NCBI RefSeq assembly: GCF_047511655.1
Contig: NC_133396.1
Coordinates: forward strand, 136,409,490-136,473,489
Source of the DNA: Castor canadensis
Taxonomy: Eukaryota > Chordata > Mammalia > Rodentia > Castoridae
Direction of reading: 5' to 3'
DNA: 64,000 bases
Shown here: positions 11,447 through 22,296 of the stretch, one piece after another
Position numbering within the stretch: the first letter of the stretch is position 1
Layout of the letters: every line of letters starts with the position of its first letter
Notes under the pieces: generated by a model
The model's database searches: none
The model's input: the letters and a program-made list of their open reading frames with translations, nothing else
What the model was told of the DNA's origin: nothing
Translations under genes and position numbers: made by a program

Positions 11447-12399
11447 TTAGTTTCTGCTTATTGCTCCATCTATTTTGAATGATAGTTTTGCTGGGTAGAG
11501 TATCCTGGGGTTGAAGTTATTTTCATTCAGTGCCCGGAAGATCTCACCCCATACTCTTCTTGCTTCTAATGTTTCTGTTGAGAAGTCTGCTGTGATTTTG
11601 ATGGGTTTACCTTTGTATGTTATTTGTTTTTTCTTTCTTACAGCCTTCAATATTCTTTCCCTCGTTTCTGAACTTGTTGTTTTAATGATGATATGTTGTG
11701 GGGTAGTTCTATTTTGATCTGGTCTGTTTGGTATTCTGGAGGCCTCTTGCATCTGTATGGAATAGCTTTCTCTAGAAAAGCTAGAGATTTAGGAAATTTT
11801 CTGTTATTATTTTGTTGAATATATTATGCATTCCCTTTGCTTGCACCTCTTCTCCTTCTTCAATACCCATGATTCTCAGGGCATTGATTCATGGTCTTTT
11901 GATGGAGTCGGTGAGTCTTGCATTTTCTTTTCACAGGTCTTGAGTTGTTTAACTAATAGTTCTTCATTTTTCCTTTAATTAACATTTCATCTTCAAGTTC
12001 TGAGAGTCTGCCTTCTGTTTGTTCCATTCTGCTGGATTGGCTTTCCATTTTGTTTTGCAATTCTGTTTTGTTCTTTTTTCTAATGTTTTCCATATCCTGA
12101 TTTATTTCCTCTTTAATATTGTCTATTTTTGTCCTGAGTTCATTTATCTCTTTATTAATCATGTTCTTTGTTTCACTTTGGTGTTTATATGGTGCTTTTA
12201 TGGTTTCTTTTATTTCTTCTTTTGCTTTTTCAAATTCTCTATTTTTATTGTCTTGGAATTTCTTGAGTGTCTCCTGTACATTTTGGTTGACCATATCCAG
12301 TATCATCTCTATAAAATTCTCATTGATTACCTGTAGTATTTCTTCTTTTAGATTGTTCTTGTGGGCTTCATTGGGTTCTTTGCCATAGTTTACCTTCAT
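11447..12399 (-). pseudogene. L1 ORF1 (RNA-binding coiled-coil protein), broken
   Basis: Two pieces in different frames. 11953-12399 is a Lys/Glu-rich heptad-type coiled coil (ENFIEMILDMV ... NKTELQNKM ... RMEQTEGRLSELEDEM). 11447-11752 is the C-terminal part of the RNA-binding region (RTTPQHIIIK, ITYKGKPIKITADFSTETL, ARRVWGEIF, ILYPAKLSFKIDG). ORF1p normally forms trimers and coats L1 RNA. The N-terminal 30 or so codons (to about 12490) hold a stop, and the join near 11760-11950 is frameshifted. The order and spacing to ORF2 are those of a normal rodent L1. Confidence 0.92.
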
Positions 12400-13807
12400 T
12401 TTGTTGGAGTCTGGATCTTAGTATCCATTGTCTTCATTTCCCTCTGGTTCCTGTACTAATTTTTTGCTGTGGGGAAACTGGTTTCCCTGTTATTGTCCCT
12501 GTACTGTGTGCAATTAAGAATTTTCTAGCTTGTAATAATAACACTGATGATATTTAGAATGGAAGGGTGAGAGGAGATGGAAAGAAAAGAAGTTAATGAA
12601 AAAGGGAAAAATAAATAAACAAGTAGAAAAAAACAAAACAAAGAAGCAATAAAAAAAGTTTCAAAGATATAAATGGAGAGATAGTGTACTAGTCAACATT
12701 AAGCTGAACAGGCATTAGAGAGATAGAGAGAGGATTGAAAAATAAAAAATAAAAAAATACATAATAAATAATAATAATAAAAAAAAGAAAAATCTCCAAG
12801 TTCAAATGCAATAAAGTTTCAGTCTTAATAATTTTGGTGTTCATCCCTCAACCTCCAATCCTGGAGATGGTGTCTCAGTAGTAGTTCTGTCATTGTCTCT
12901 TCAAAGGGGAAAAAAAACCAAACCAAACAAAACAACACAAAACCAAGAAAACACTGCAAAGTGTCCTAACTTCACATGTAATACAGTTTCAGGAAGTTTT
13001 TCAGCATGCAGGTGTAGTTCAGTTGTCTCATCAAAGGAAGAGAGGAAAAAAAAGTCTGGAGACAGGTCTGTGAATGTCTATCTGAGGCTGCAGCTCATCT
13101 GCCCACTGCTGTCAGCCTGCTGTTGCTGGAGGCGTTATTTATGCAGATCTCAGGGGTGAGCTTAGCACTCACCTAGCCCCTCAGGCTGTGTTTACTTAGA
13201 GTTCTCCTGGGCACAACCGCTGCTGTTACAAGCTTTCCCCTTTCCAAGCACACTGGGGGAGGTGACACTGCACCAGCTTTCTCAGGCCTGCATGTTTGTT
13301 TACAGTTCACATGGGAAGTGGGCCTTCCCCCCTCTCCTGTGGAGTTTTCCTCCCAACACCACTTTTACAAGCTTTCCCGCTCCTGGTTGCTGGACGTGTG
13401 CAGCTTGTGAGGGATTCCCCTCCCCTGCTCTTCGGTGCTCAGGGTGCCCCGCCCTCTTTGCTACATGTCTTTTTTGTTGTTATTGTTTATTATTCAGTTT
13501 CTCTTTTTGCCCTGGGTGGGGGTCTGTGTGTCCAAGGGGCTATGCTGATCTGGCACAGGGTTGTCTGTGTGAGTACTGTGTACCACTTAGCTCACCTTGT
13601 AGTCTGCATCTTCCCAATCCATCTGGGCTGTGGCCCAGGGGCCCTCCTGTTTTCTCTGTTTAACATGAAGTGGAGATGGTCTATGCAGGCTGGAGGTGTG
13701 GAGGATCAAATTTTTGCCTCTTCTCAGTGGTTTTTCCTGTAAGGTGTGTCTCCAGCATCTCTCCAAGATTTTACTTTAGGAGGCTCGCTTTCTGCTTCCT
13801 CCCTCTA

Positions 13808-13819
13808 GCCGCCATCTTG
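13808..13819 (-). promoter_or_regulatory. YY1-type motif at the L1 5' end
   Basis: The minus strand reads CAAGATGGCGGC within a few bases of the element's 5' end. In human L1 a YY1 site at the same place directs correct transcription initiation. The match here is exact to the YY1 core; function is inferred. Confidence 0.75.
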
Positions 13820-13826
13820 GAATCCT

Positions 13827-13960
13827 CTTTATTCAGTCTTGAAATGAAGGCATTTACAACAGCATGGACAGACCTAGATTTAGAATCAGAACACTTTCTA
13901 TTAAGTCACAAGCCCAGCTAGAGTTGAAGGGTTAGGGAAATAGGTTCTACCTTTGGCTTG
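13827..13960 (+). mobile_element. Old L1, part 3 (right flank of the full-length L1)
   Basis: 'tattcagtcttgaaatgaagg', 'acaacagcatggacagacc' and 'actttctattaagtcacaag' continue the ORF2 3' end of the L1 seen at 7022-7107 ('tactcagcc...aatgaa', 'aacatggatg', 'ttaagtgaaataag'). Diverged. Confidence 0.65.
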
Positions 13961-14084
13961 AAAGAAATGAAAAACCACATTAGAACATTCATTTTAGAAA
14001 GAATGAAGTTTGCCTACTATTTTCTGTATCTAATATCCAGGGCAAAAGAGTTTTAATAAATAAAATGTAGTAGTTGTTATTGTC

Positions 14085-14320
14085 AGACCCCTCTTTATTG
14101 AGTAGTAATGTGCATAATTAAGTATAATTATGGGCCAAATACTTCTCTAAATGTCTAAATAATTAGTGAACAACCTATTAAAATCCATTCAGGAAGTATT
14201 CCCTTACTGACACGTGTAAAGCTTTGTTCTAGTGAAAAAAGATTAAAATGTCTTTGCTTCACTGAGCTTATCTTTCATTAGAAACATAGAATAAACAAAA
14301 GGCATAAACAAATTCCATCT
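14085..14320 (-). repeat. Possible MIR/L2-type ancient repeat
   Basis: 'tattgagtagtaatgtgc ... ccaaatacttctctaaatg' resembles the MIR/L2 end, and 'caggaagtattcccttactgac ... gtctttgcttcactgagctt' follows the L2-like order 'caacaaatatttattgag ... ccctgccctcatggagctt'. Too diverged for certainty. Confidence 0.4.
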
Positions 14321-14324
14321 ATAC

Positions 14325-14689
14325 AAAATCCACTGAGTATTAGGATATATATTTTTTTTAGATGTAAAGCAATGGCCATTATGCTATTCCACTGAAAACA
14401 AATTTTGTTGGTTTATATTAATATCAAGAAAAGTGGGTTTCAGTACAAGAATTTTCAAAAATAAAAAAGGACTTTATGAAATCTTCAAGGGTTAGTCTAC
14501 CAAGAAAACATGAAAATCATATGTATTTATACATTTAAAAATGAATGGAGTAACACAGTTGTTGCTTGTGCTGCAAATTTAAACACTCCCCTCTTAGTAA
14601 TTGATAGTGCAGAAGAAACAAAACAATCATCATATCATAAAAGGAGCATGACAGGGAATTTTCAATAGAAAAGAGTACCTAAAACAGAT
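14325..14689. other. No recognised feature
   Basis: AT-rich sequence without a gene or a repeat that I can name. Confidence 0.4.
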
Positions 14690-16492
14690 AAATTCACATT
14701 ATTTTTAAGTGTGTACAGAATATTCATCAACATATACTATACTCTGTGCAAAAATGCTTTACCAATTTTTAAATCATTAAAGTTACGCAATGTTAACTGA
14801 TTACAAAAAATTAAATTCAACTAAAGAAAAAAGCAAGTTTTTCATACTATCCTACCAAATAGCCCATGATTTCAAGCATACACCAACATAGATAACCTAA
14901 AGAGTTTAAATCTGTTAATTGAATCAGTAATTAATAATCCCCCCAAAAAGCAAATGCTTAAACCCAGATAGTTTGATGGTGAATGCTTCCAAACATTCTA
15001 GGAAGAAATTATACTATGAAACTGAATTAGATACTATAGCAAAAGGATAATTCACCATTATAAAGAATAATTTATCCCTGGGATGCAAAGTTAATTCACC
15101 ACATGAAAATGAGTAAGTGTGATTCACTATTAACAGAATGAAGAATAAACACTATGTGATTTTCTCAAATTGTGCAGGAAAAATGATCTGACAAAATGTA
15201 GCATCCTTTCACTATGAAAAGAAATGCAAGAAGTTAAATATAAAATGAATGTTACTCTATATAATAAAGGTCATATATGACAAGTCAACCTATGCAGCAG
15301 TGAAAAGTTTAATGCTTTTCACTTAGATCTGGAAGAAGACAAGGATGCCCTCTTTCACAATTTCACTTCAACACAGTATGGAAAAAAATCTATGTTGAAA
15401 CATGGGCAAAAGAAAGAAGTAAAATGCATCTAAACAGGAAAGGGTGAAGTAAAATTGTGTCTACCTTGCTGATAACATGATCATATACATATAAAAATCT
15501 AGACTTCACCAAAAACTTTCTAGAACTGACAAATCATCACGGTAGAGTTGCTCTACAGGAAATCAACTTACAGCATAGCTTAGAATTTTCAGACAATAAC
15601 ACAATTGTCTGAAGAAATGAAGAAAAGAATATAATTTTCAATAGCATCAAATAGTAAACAAAATAGAACACTTATGAATAAAATTGACAAAAGAAAAGAA
15701 ATGAAAGAAATAAGAAATGATATAAACAAATAGAAAGCTATCTTGTGTTTATGGACAGGAGCAATTAATGTTTTTGAAATGTTCATACAATCCAAGACAA
15801 TCTACAGATTCAAACTAATCCTTATCAAAATTCCACTGTAACTCAGGACTGAAAAAGAAAATTCTAAAACTCATATGAAATAAAAAACATGCTTAGTAAC
15901 CAAAACAATCTTGAGCAACAATAGCAAAAATGGAGGCATCACTCTATTGAATTTAAAAATACACTGTAAAGCTATAGTGATCCAAACATCATGGAATTGG
16001 CACAAAACCAGGTACATTGGCCAATGTGATATAATTATAGAAAGCCCACAGAAAACCACCCATATCTACAATTAGTTGGTTCTCAGCAGTGGGAAAAAGA
16101 ATCTCTGATTGGACTGGGGACTCTGACTATCTACATACAGGAGAATGAAAATGGAAATATTTCTTGCCCCGATACAAGAATTAACTCAAAATAAATTAAA
16201 TACTTAAATGTAAGACCTGAAATTAGAAACTATCAGAAGGAAATGTGGGGGAACAGGCCAATGGCATTGGGCTAGGCAGAGAGAATTTTTTTTATTAATA
16301 TAGCCACAAAATCTCAATCATTGACAGCAAAAATAGACAAACAAGAATGCATCAAACTGAAAAACATCTTTACAAGAAGGAAACAATATAATCAAAAGAT
16401 AATCCAAATATTGGGAGAAAATATTTGCAAATTATTTATCATTTAAGGGATATTTAAAATATACACAGGACTCTAAGTAATCAATGCAAAAT
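14690..16492 (+). mobile_element. Ancient L1 ORF2 fragment with internal deletions
   Basis: Plus-strand L1 landmarks in order: 'gtacagaatattcatcaac' (endonuclease region), 'cagatagtttgatggtgaatg' (RT 'PDG' region), 'atttatccctgggatgcaaag', 'cttgctgataacatgatc' (the place of the RT catalytic motif, now LADN), 'ggcacaaaaccaggtac', and 'ggagaaaatatttgc'. Stops occur throughout, and large parts of the endonuclease and RT regions are missing. The right end is cut by a MaLR LTR. Old by its divergence. Confidence 0.8.
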
Positions 16493-16770
16493 GTGCTAGT
16501 TGACTATTTGCCACTGTCGCAAGATACTTGAGAAAAATAACTTAGAAAGGAAATATGTATTTTGATTCACAGTTTCAGAGGTTTCTATCCATTTTCATTT
16601 GTCTCCATTATTCTTAGTCTATTGCAAGGCTGAAACAGTATGGCAAAAGAACATGTCAAAGAGACAAGGAAAGAAAGCGTAAGGCAAAGATGGAAGGGGG
16701 AGAGAGAGGAGAGTGAGAAGGAGAGAGAGAGGTGGAGAGAGAAAGGGAAGAAAGAGGGAATCAAAATATC
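16493..16770 (-). mobile_element. MaLR-type LTR fragment, minus strand
   Basis: 'gtgctagttgac', 'cacagtttcagaggtttc', 'caaggctgaaacagtatgg' and a GA-rich tract (16680-16755) match the reverse complement of the MaLR LTR 3' half; the GA tract corresponds to the CT-rich run in the plus-strand copy at 39.9 kb. The 5' part of the LTR is not recognisable beyond about 16770. Confidence 0.65.
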
Positions 16771-17524
16771 CCTGAATTCTTAAATGACTATAGTGTTGTC
16801 ATAGGATATGAGTGATTAGTAAGTATAATGTGAAATTAAAAAATACAATAGTACCAGAATTAAAGAAAATTTTAGGTATGAATCCAGTCAGGAAGAGATT
16901 AGAATATTACTAATATCTCCACCAAGACTGCTTTCAGGTTATACTCTGATTAATAATGAAGAGAAAAAAGTTGATATTAGAACCAAATTTTCGATCACAG
17001 TGATAATTTTATCAATATTCTTGCTTTATTTATTCAATCTGGAAGCTTTCATTTGTTATAAAACTTAATTGATTTTAATTTAACTTTTACTTTTCTAAGT
17101 ATTTGAGTCCTTATTGTTTTGCATTGGCATAGCATTTTATACAGCTCTAAAGGAATTAGGACTTTCTCAAAAATGACAGAAACACAAATATAATTAAGAC
17201 TAGGCAAAAAAAATAACATATTACTTGTATTCACTGTGGAAAGGACAAAACCAGCTCATATTTAAGCATTATTGGAATATTAGGCTCAATTCTCACTTGA
17301 ACTTCATCTTTGCTACTTTGTTGTCATGTCCTTCGACTTCTCAACCACACTTTGCCATCTTATTTGAAACATAGCTGCCAACATTCAATCATCTTGCACC
17401 TAATAAGGTTGCCATCACAAGACTGGACAGCCCTTGTTTGTTTAGTAAGATGAATGACGCCTTTGAAAGTACGTAAAAGGTACATGTGACATCTCCAAAT
17501 CTGACATGTAATCAGTGTGTAAAT
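16771..17524. other. Unrecognised AT-rich sequence
   Basis: No gene or nameable repeat. Short minus-strand open frames here have no protein features. Confidence 0.45.
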
Positions 17525-17885
17525 AATTTTTCATTCATTCAATCATTCAAAGTATTAATTGTGCTCCTGTCACATCGTTTGCATTCTTCTGCTCATAAGG
17601 GATGAAACAGTTAATGAAACACACAATCCCTGCTCTCACAATCCAGTGGACTCCATGACTAAACACATTGAACATCAGGTTCTGAGATATCATGAAAATA
17701 AAACTGAAAAGGGTATGATGAGTAAAGGAGACATATGACATCTAGTTTAGGGTTGTCAGGGAAGAATTCCCTGATAAAATGACATTTAAGAAAAGATTTG
17801 AAGGAAAATATAACCATACTGCTTCCCATATGGCAAGAGTGGGAAGAAACAGGGACCATCTTTCAAAGAACATTCCAACTTGTGC
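17525..17885 (-). repeat. Ancient L2-type LINE fragment (probable)
   Basis: 'ttcattcattcaatcattc' followed by 'gtgctcctgtcacat', 'gggatgaaacagttaatg', 'aatccctgctctcacaatcc', then 'gggttgtcagggaagaattc', 'aaatgacatttaagaaaag' and 'agaacattcc'. This is the order of a widespread mammalian repeat whose reverse complement ends in TGAATGAATGAA. I take it as L2; the class is inferred from memory. Confidence 0.55.
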
Positions 17886-18679
17886 TGGGAAGATTCTAAA
17901 ATAATAGATTGACTTTGCCAATTTATATTGCTTCTGCTTTTTCTTCCTTTGCAATTGTCACATTTAGAATAGCATGATAATTTTTTACATTTAAAGTTAC
18001 AGTTTGGATATACAACATAAGAATTATATGGCTACCAAAAGTTTGAAAAAATATGTTCTAAATAATTTTTACATCACACTTAAAATCAAACATACAGAAA
18101 ACAATGTCTAGTTCATTTTCCACAGTTACAAGAGAAATACATGCTAGTCACAGAAAATCATAAAAGAGAGCCACAAAGATATAATATTACAGATTTCCTA
18201 GCAACATTTCATTTTATTAAGAAAGTATATACTGATTTAGTAACTGGTTTTTCATATAATTATATAACTGGAGTGTTACACTCAGAAAGTCCTGTCTCAC
18301 TCCAAGGGCATATAAATCGTCATTTGTTTTTTGGTCTGTTTCCTTTGTCTGAAAGTTTTGTTTTGTCTTACATGTAAGTACTTGATGAAATTGACAAAAA
18401 TGGATGGTCGTGAAGGTTCATCGCTTCTCTCCTGTCCTGCTCAATAATGGCACTTCTCTGCTGCAATTGTTACATGGTGGCAAGTGCCCTTAACCTTCTC
18501 TACCCTAGAATTTCCCTACTGGACATTGTCCACTCTACATGCAAACTACCCACAATAAACTCAGTTGTAAAAAAAAGGTAAAAAGTGTTTTGGAGACTAT
18601 TCACACTTTACTAGTGTAAAGTGCACACTGTTCATCAAAATTCCTGTATCTTATCCTGAGCATAGGACACTAAAGGTGG
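17886..18679. other. Unrecognised; possible retrocopy tail near 18554-18585
   Basis: AT-rich. 'cacaataaactcagttg' followed by an A-rich run at about 18568-18583 looks like a polyadenylation signal and tail on the plus strand, with GC-richer sequence upstream (18400-18550). I could not name a parent gene. Confidence 0.35.
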
Positions 18680-18862
18680 TTCAACTGTGTGTGACCCTTA
18701 TGCACAATTTTGAGTTGCAATTTGTTTGTTTTCAAGTAACTGAGGTGATAGATATGCTATTATCTTAAGATAATCATTATGCAAAGTATACATATATTAA
18801 AACATCACATTGTATCCAATAAATTTGTTCAGTTATTAGGTATTAATTAAAATGTACCAAAA
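18680..18862 (+). mobile_element. L1 3' UTR fragment (old subfamily), plus strand
   Basis: 'aggtgatagatatgctat', 'taagataatcattatgc', 'aaagtatacatatattaaaac' and 'atcacattgtatccaataa' match the common 3' UTR segment of older mammalian L1s. Confidence 0.7.
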
Positions 18863-19379
18863 TACCATATAAAAATGTTTATTAATTTAACCTCTCTCTA
18901 AATTATTTGATAAAATTTTACCTGTATATTTGAATTTTGTTCCATTATGTGATTTGATTTTTTACCCCATAAAATTTAGTTGTAAGTTATTTAAACAGAA
19001 AAAAATATAGCTTTGAAGCATTCAGGACAGGGAAAATTTGACTCACAACAAACACTAATAGTATTTTATTTAAATATAGAATGATTGTGGAGTCTACCCA
19101 TCCAGAAGCTAATGCAAACTGAGCATCTGATATATTTTATACCATTTATATATGTTGTCAAAGGAATATGTTATTTGTAAAGCTTTAAATTGTTTCTTAA
19201 GCTTTGCTTTATATTGTTTCTTAAGGTTTTTATATCTATTTAGTTAAATCTATTCACATATTGGATATTCTATTAATTCTAATTTATCTTTGAATTAATG
19301 ATATCAACTTTTTAATTGAAAGTTGCTGTGTACTATGTATCTTCTATTTAATACTTTCTCTGACAATCACAGCATGTGC
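18863..19379. other. Unrecognised AT-rich sequence
   Basis: Very AT-rich. Possibly the decayed 3' end of the L1 that follows; nothing else recognised. Confidence 0.4.
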
Positions 19380-19715
19380 AAGTACATCCATTGTATGCTG
19401 ACTTTGATTCCTCCAGGTATGTAATCAGGAGTGAAGTAATAGTTCTATTTTAGTTTGTTGAGACTGCTATATACAGATTTCTATAGTGTCTGTCCTGATT
19501 AACATTCCCACCAAGAGTATTTAAGGGTTCCTCTTCCTGCTCTATTTTTGCCAGCATTTATTGTTTTTCTTTTCTTGATGATAGCCATCCTACTGAGAAG
19601 AGATTGAATATATATGCAGCTTTGATTTGAATTTCTGATGGCTAAAGTTGTCAAACATTTTTTCACATATATACCAGCCATTTGTGCTTCTTCAATATAG
19701 AAGAAATATTTCAAG
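19380..19715 (-). mobile_element. Old L1 3' segment of a 5'-inverted copy
   Basis: Minus-strand ORF2 C-terminal and 3' region: 'gattaacattcccacc', 'agagtatttaagggttcc', 'gatgatagccatcctac', 'aacattttttcacatata' and 'agccatttgtgcttcttc'. It stops at about 19715, exactly where sequence in the opposite orientation begins (see next entry). Its 3' tail cannot be followed below about 19380. Confidence 0.8.
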
Positions 19716-20010
19716 ACCCAGAGATAGACATTATGTTTCTAAGTAGGACTCTAATACTCTGGAAATTATTACAAGAATTGACAAATTGGATTGTTTCAAA
19801 TTACAAAGCACTGCACAGTCAAGGAAACAACTAACCAAGTGAATAGATAGCCTACATAATTGAGGAAAATCTTTGGCAGCTGTAATTCTGATGGGCAATT
19901 AATAGGCAGAATATATAAAGAACTTGAATTAATAAACAATAAAAGAAAAAAATAAACCAACCAAAAAATGGGCAAGTGAAATGAACACTTCTCAAATGAA
20001 AAAATACTTA
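19716..20010 (+). mobile_element. Old L1, inverted upstream segment of the same copy
   Basis: Plus-strand ORF2: 'gtaggactctaatactctgg', 'gaattgacaaattggattg', 'aagcactgcacagtcaagg', 'agaatatataaagaacttg', ending in 'cacttctcaaatgaaaaaa'. In L1 order this is immediately 5' of the minus-strand segment at 19380-19715. The outer ends overlap by about 20 bases of consensus. That is the geometry of a twin-priming inversion. Confidence 0.8.
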
Positions 20011-20091
20011 TGCTTGTGTTTTCTATAGCATACACTAGTTGTGTTCTAGCTTGCACTGATTAAACAAGCTTATGGAGAAATTAAGGTCATC

Positions 20092-20400
20092 ACTTAGTAC
20101 TCCAAAAGGACTAATTCTAAGAACACTCATGTTACCAAAATCCACAGATGCCCAAGTCCCATAAATAAGATGACATGTCATTTGCATATAGTCCATACTA
20201 CCTTCCAATATATTTTTAATCAGCTCAAATTCCTGTACTTGTGATACCTAATACAATGCACACAGTGTGTAAGCAGTTGTCTTATTGCGCCTAAGGGAAT
20301 AATGCAAGAAAAAAGTCTGGTTATGTTCAGTATGGAAGCAACATTTTAAAATCCATTTTTGATCTGCAGTTGGGCAAACCTGCTGATTCTGAAACTGTTG
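20092..20400 (+). mobile_element. MER2-like Tigger DNA transposon fragment, copy 1
   Basis: 'accaaaatccacagatgccc', 'aagtcccataaataagatg', 'atacctaatacaatgcac', 'aagcagttgtcttattg', 'ctaagggaataatgcaag' and 'ttgatctgcagttgggc' follow the MER2 (non-autonomous pogo/Tigger) order. Terminal repeats are decayed and the copy holds no coding capacity. Confidence 0.75.
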
Positions 20401-20489
20401 ACATTTAAAATAAGTAGCATCACATTTTAGATTCTCACTATAAAACTTGAAATTTGTGACATCTTGAGAGATTTTTATTCTGTTTTTCT

Positions 20490-20701
20490 TTGTGGGGGAG
20501 GTGGACTGTGGATTGAACTCAGGGCTTCATACTTGCAAAGCAGGTGTTCTACCACTTGAGCCACACCTCTGGTCCATTTTTGCTGGTTATATTGAAGGTG
20601 GGATCTTGTGAACTATTTCCCTGGGCTGGCCTTGATCCTCAGTCATCTCAATCTCAGCCTCCCAAACAGCTAGGATAACAGGAGTGAGACAATGGTGCCA
20701 T
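20490..20701 (-). mobile_element. Composite SINE: B1-like monomer + tRNA(Ala)/ID-like tail (dimer)
   Basis: Read on the minus strand: the B1-like part (about 20701-20595; complement of 'atctcagcctcccaaacagc', 'gggctggccttgatcctc') followed by the tRNA-like part (about 20575-20490; complement of 'ttgaactcagggcttc' and 'ttctaccacttgagcc', its B and A boxes), then a T-rich tract (A tail) at about 20472-20489. Imperfect target-site duplications: 'gacatcttgag' at 20458-20468 and 'gatatctcaag' at 20705-20715. RNA polymerase III SINE, mobilised by L1. Confidence 0.85.
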
Positions 20702-20719
20702 AATGATATCTCAAGAATA

Positions 20720-21984
20720 TTTCACTCATTTTAATCTCAAACATGTTAAAACAAGAATGTGCATAAATTTTGGAATGGAATTATTTGCTGATACTTTGTC
20801 TAAAGTTTACAAATGTTTGTCAATTTATCTTTGGAAAAGTATAGATTATACAGGTTATACTTTTCAAAATTACAGTCTGATTCTACTTCATAGATATCTG
20901 TTATAATTGCTTATACTTAAAATGACATTTTTGTTTCTTTGCTTTTGTATATGATTTTAGGTGGCAATTAAATATTCCTGGAGCAATATAAATCTCAAAA
21001 TTCAAATTTAGGTAGTCTCCTATTCTTTGTAGTCTCCTTTTTGGGAGAATATATTTTGAAGTCTTGATCTCTGATACTATTTTCCATAACAATTTGTTTT
21101 TCTTACATCATTCATTCTTAATTTATTTCTCTATTTTTTCTGAGAGGCTTTTAATTTTCATTGCTATACTATTCTAAAGCAACTAAAAGTCCGTAAATTA
21201 TAACTGACACATTACATTTATCACTATTGTATAATTTTATCTCTTTGCAATCCTCCCATATATTAGCCTGTCTTTTGCATTATCTGATACTGTAAATTTC
21301 CATCAGTGCAAAGTTATGTTAAATATAGATGGATATCAATATGACTTAACATCTAAAACTCACTGTTTTTATTCCTTTGATAAATGGTATTTAAATTGCC
21401 ATGTAATTATGTTTATTTTAAATTTGATATCTATAAATGCAATCAGTTTCCCTGCTATATTCAGCATTTTAATTGTGTTTAAACAATTATGAACAGCCAA
21501 CTAGATATGAGTGGGGTTCTGTGTCTATGTCAATAGTAACAGGATCTTTAAAACAAGAATTCACCTTAGGAAAGTTAGACATTGAAAATGTTGGGGTGTT
21601 ATCGATAGGCAGATATTCACTAACAATAAGACTTTCTGTGAGCTTAAATTCATATATTAGTGAATCATTTATATGGGTGTGAAACTCACATCCTTTCTAC
21701 TACAGTCTATAACTTTGGGTACATGAGCTATTAATACCAATATTAAAATTAAAGTTCCCCAAAGGCTATTTCGGGATTCCCAGTGCCTTGCTTAACAGGG
21801 ATTCCAGAAGAATATGTACAATGGCACTCAATAGCTTTTAACCCAATCACATATCCTGGATTTATTATTTGAGGGTTAAGTTGAAACAAGAGGTTATTAT
21901 TATTATTGCTATTTTTCTTTTGTTTATGTGTGATCTTTATTGAAAGATTTCTGTTACCCAGCTATGGGTCACTAGTAATGACAT
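20720..21984. other. Unrecognised AT-rich sequence
   Basis: No gene or nameable repeat. Several short open frames of 60-70 codons on both strands lack any protein-like feature. Confidence 0.45.
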
Positions 21985-22296
21985 TCCTCAGTATTAATGG
22001 AGAAGGAATTCCCAGACCCTCATGGGTACCAAAATGTATGGGTTCTCCATCACACACGTAACATTTTCATGTAACTCATGCAATCCCCTGTATACACTAA
22101 GATTACTAGATTACCCACAATAGCAAATGTAAGGTAAATGTCATGTAAGCAGTTGATCTACCATGTATCTAAGGGAATAATGTTCTGAAATACAAGTCCA
22201 TTCATGTACAATGCAAGTGCAGTTTTCACAAATATAACTCTATGTTTGATTCCATTCCTATATGTGGAACCCTAAGATACAGAGGATTAATTGTAC
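21985..22296 (+). mobile_element. MER2-like Tigger DNA transposon fragment, copy 2
   Basis: 'ccagaccctcatgggtacc', 'aaaatgtatgggttctcc', 'aatcccctgtatacac', 'gattactagattaccc', 'ctaagggaataatgttctg' and 'acagaggattaattgtac' follow the same MER2 order as the copy at 20.1 kb. Same orientation, different preserved parts. Confidence 0.75.

Larger units (their letters stand above)
7108..13826 (-). mobile_element. Full-length L1 LINE (about 6.7 kb), minus strand, inactive
   Basis: Read on the minus strand, the order is: 5' end with a YY1-type motif (13808-13819), a GC-richer 5' UTR of about 1.4 kb (13826 to about 12480) that ends in an A-rich stretch near 12600-12800, ORF1, ORF2, a 3' UTR with a G-rich polypurine tract (7151-7206), and an A-rich tail at 7108-7117. 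Both ORFs are broken by frameshifts and stops, so the copy cannot move. It sits in an older plus-strand L1, which resumes at 13827. The likely target-site duplication is imperfect: about 'tattagtcagcc' at 7096-7107 and 'tattcagtctt' at 13830-13840. The 5' completeness is notable, since most L1 copies are 5'-truncated. The plus-strand open frames at 12893-13921 are antisense shadows of the 5' UTR. Confidence 0.93.

Noticed and set aside
12893..13921. Several Cys/Ser-rich plus-strand open frames up to 148 codons
   Set aside because: Antisense of the L1 5' UTR; GC-rich sequence makes long frames by chance, and several overlap in different frames.
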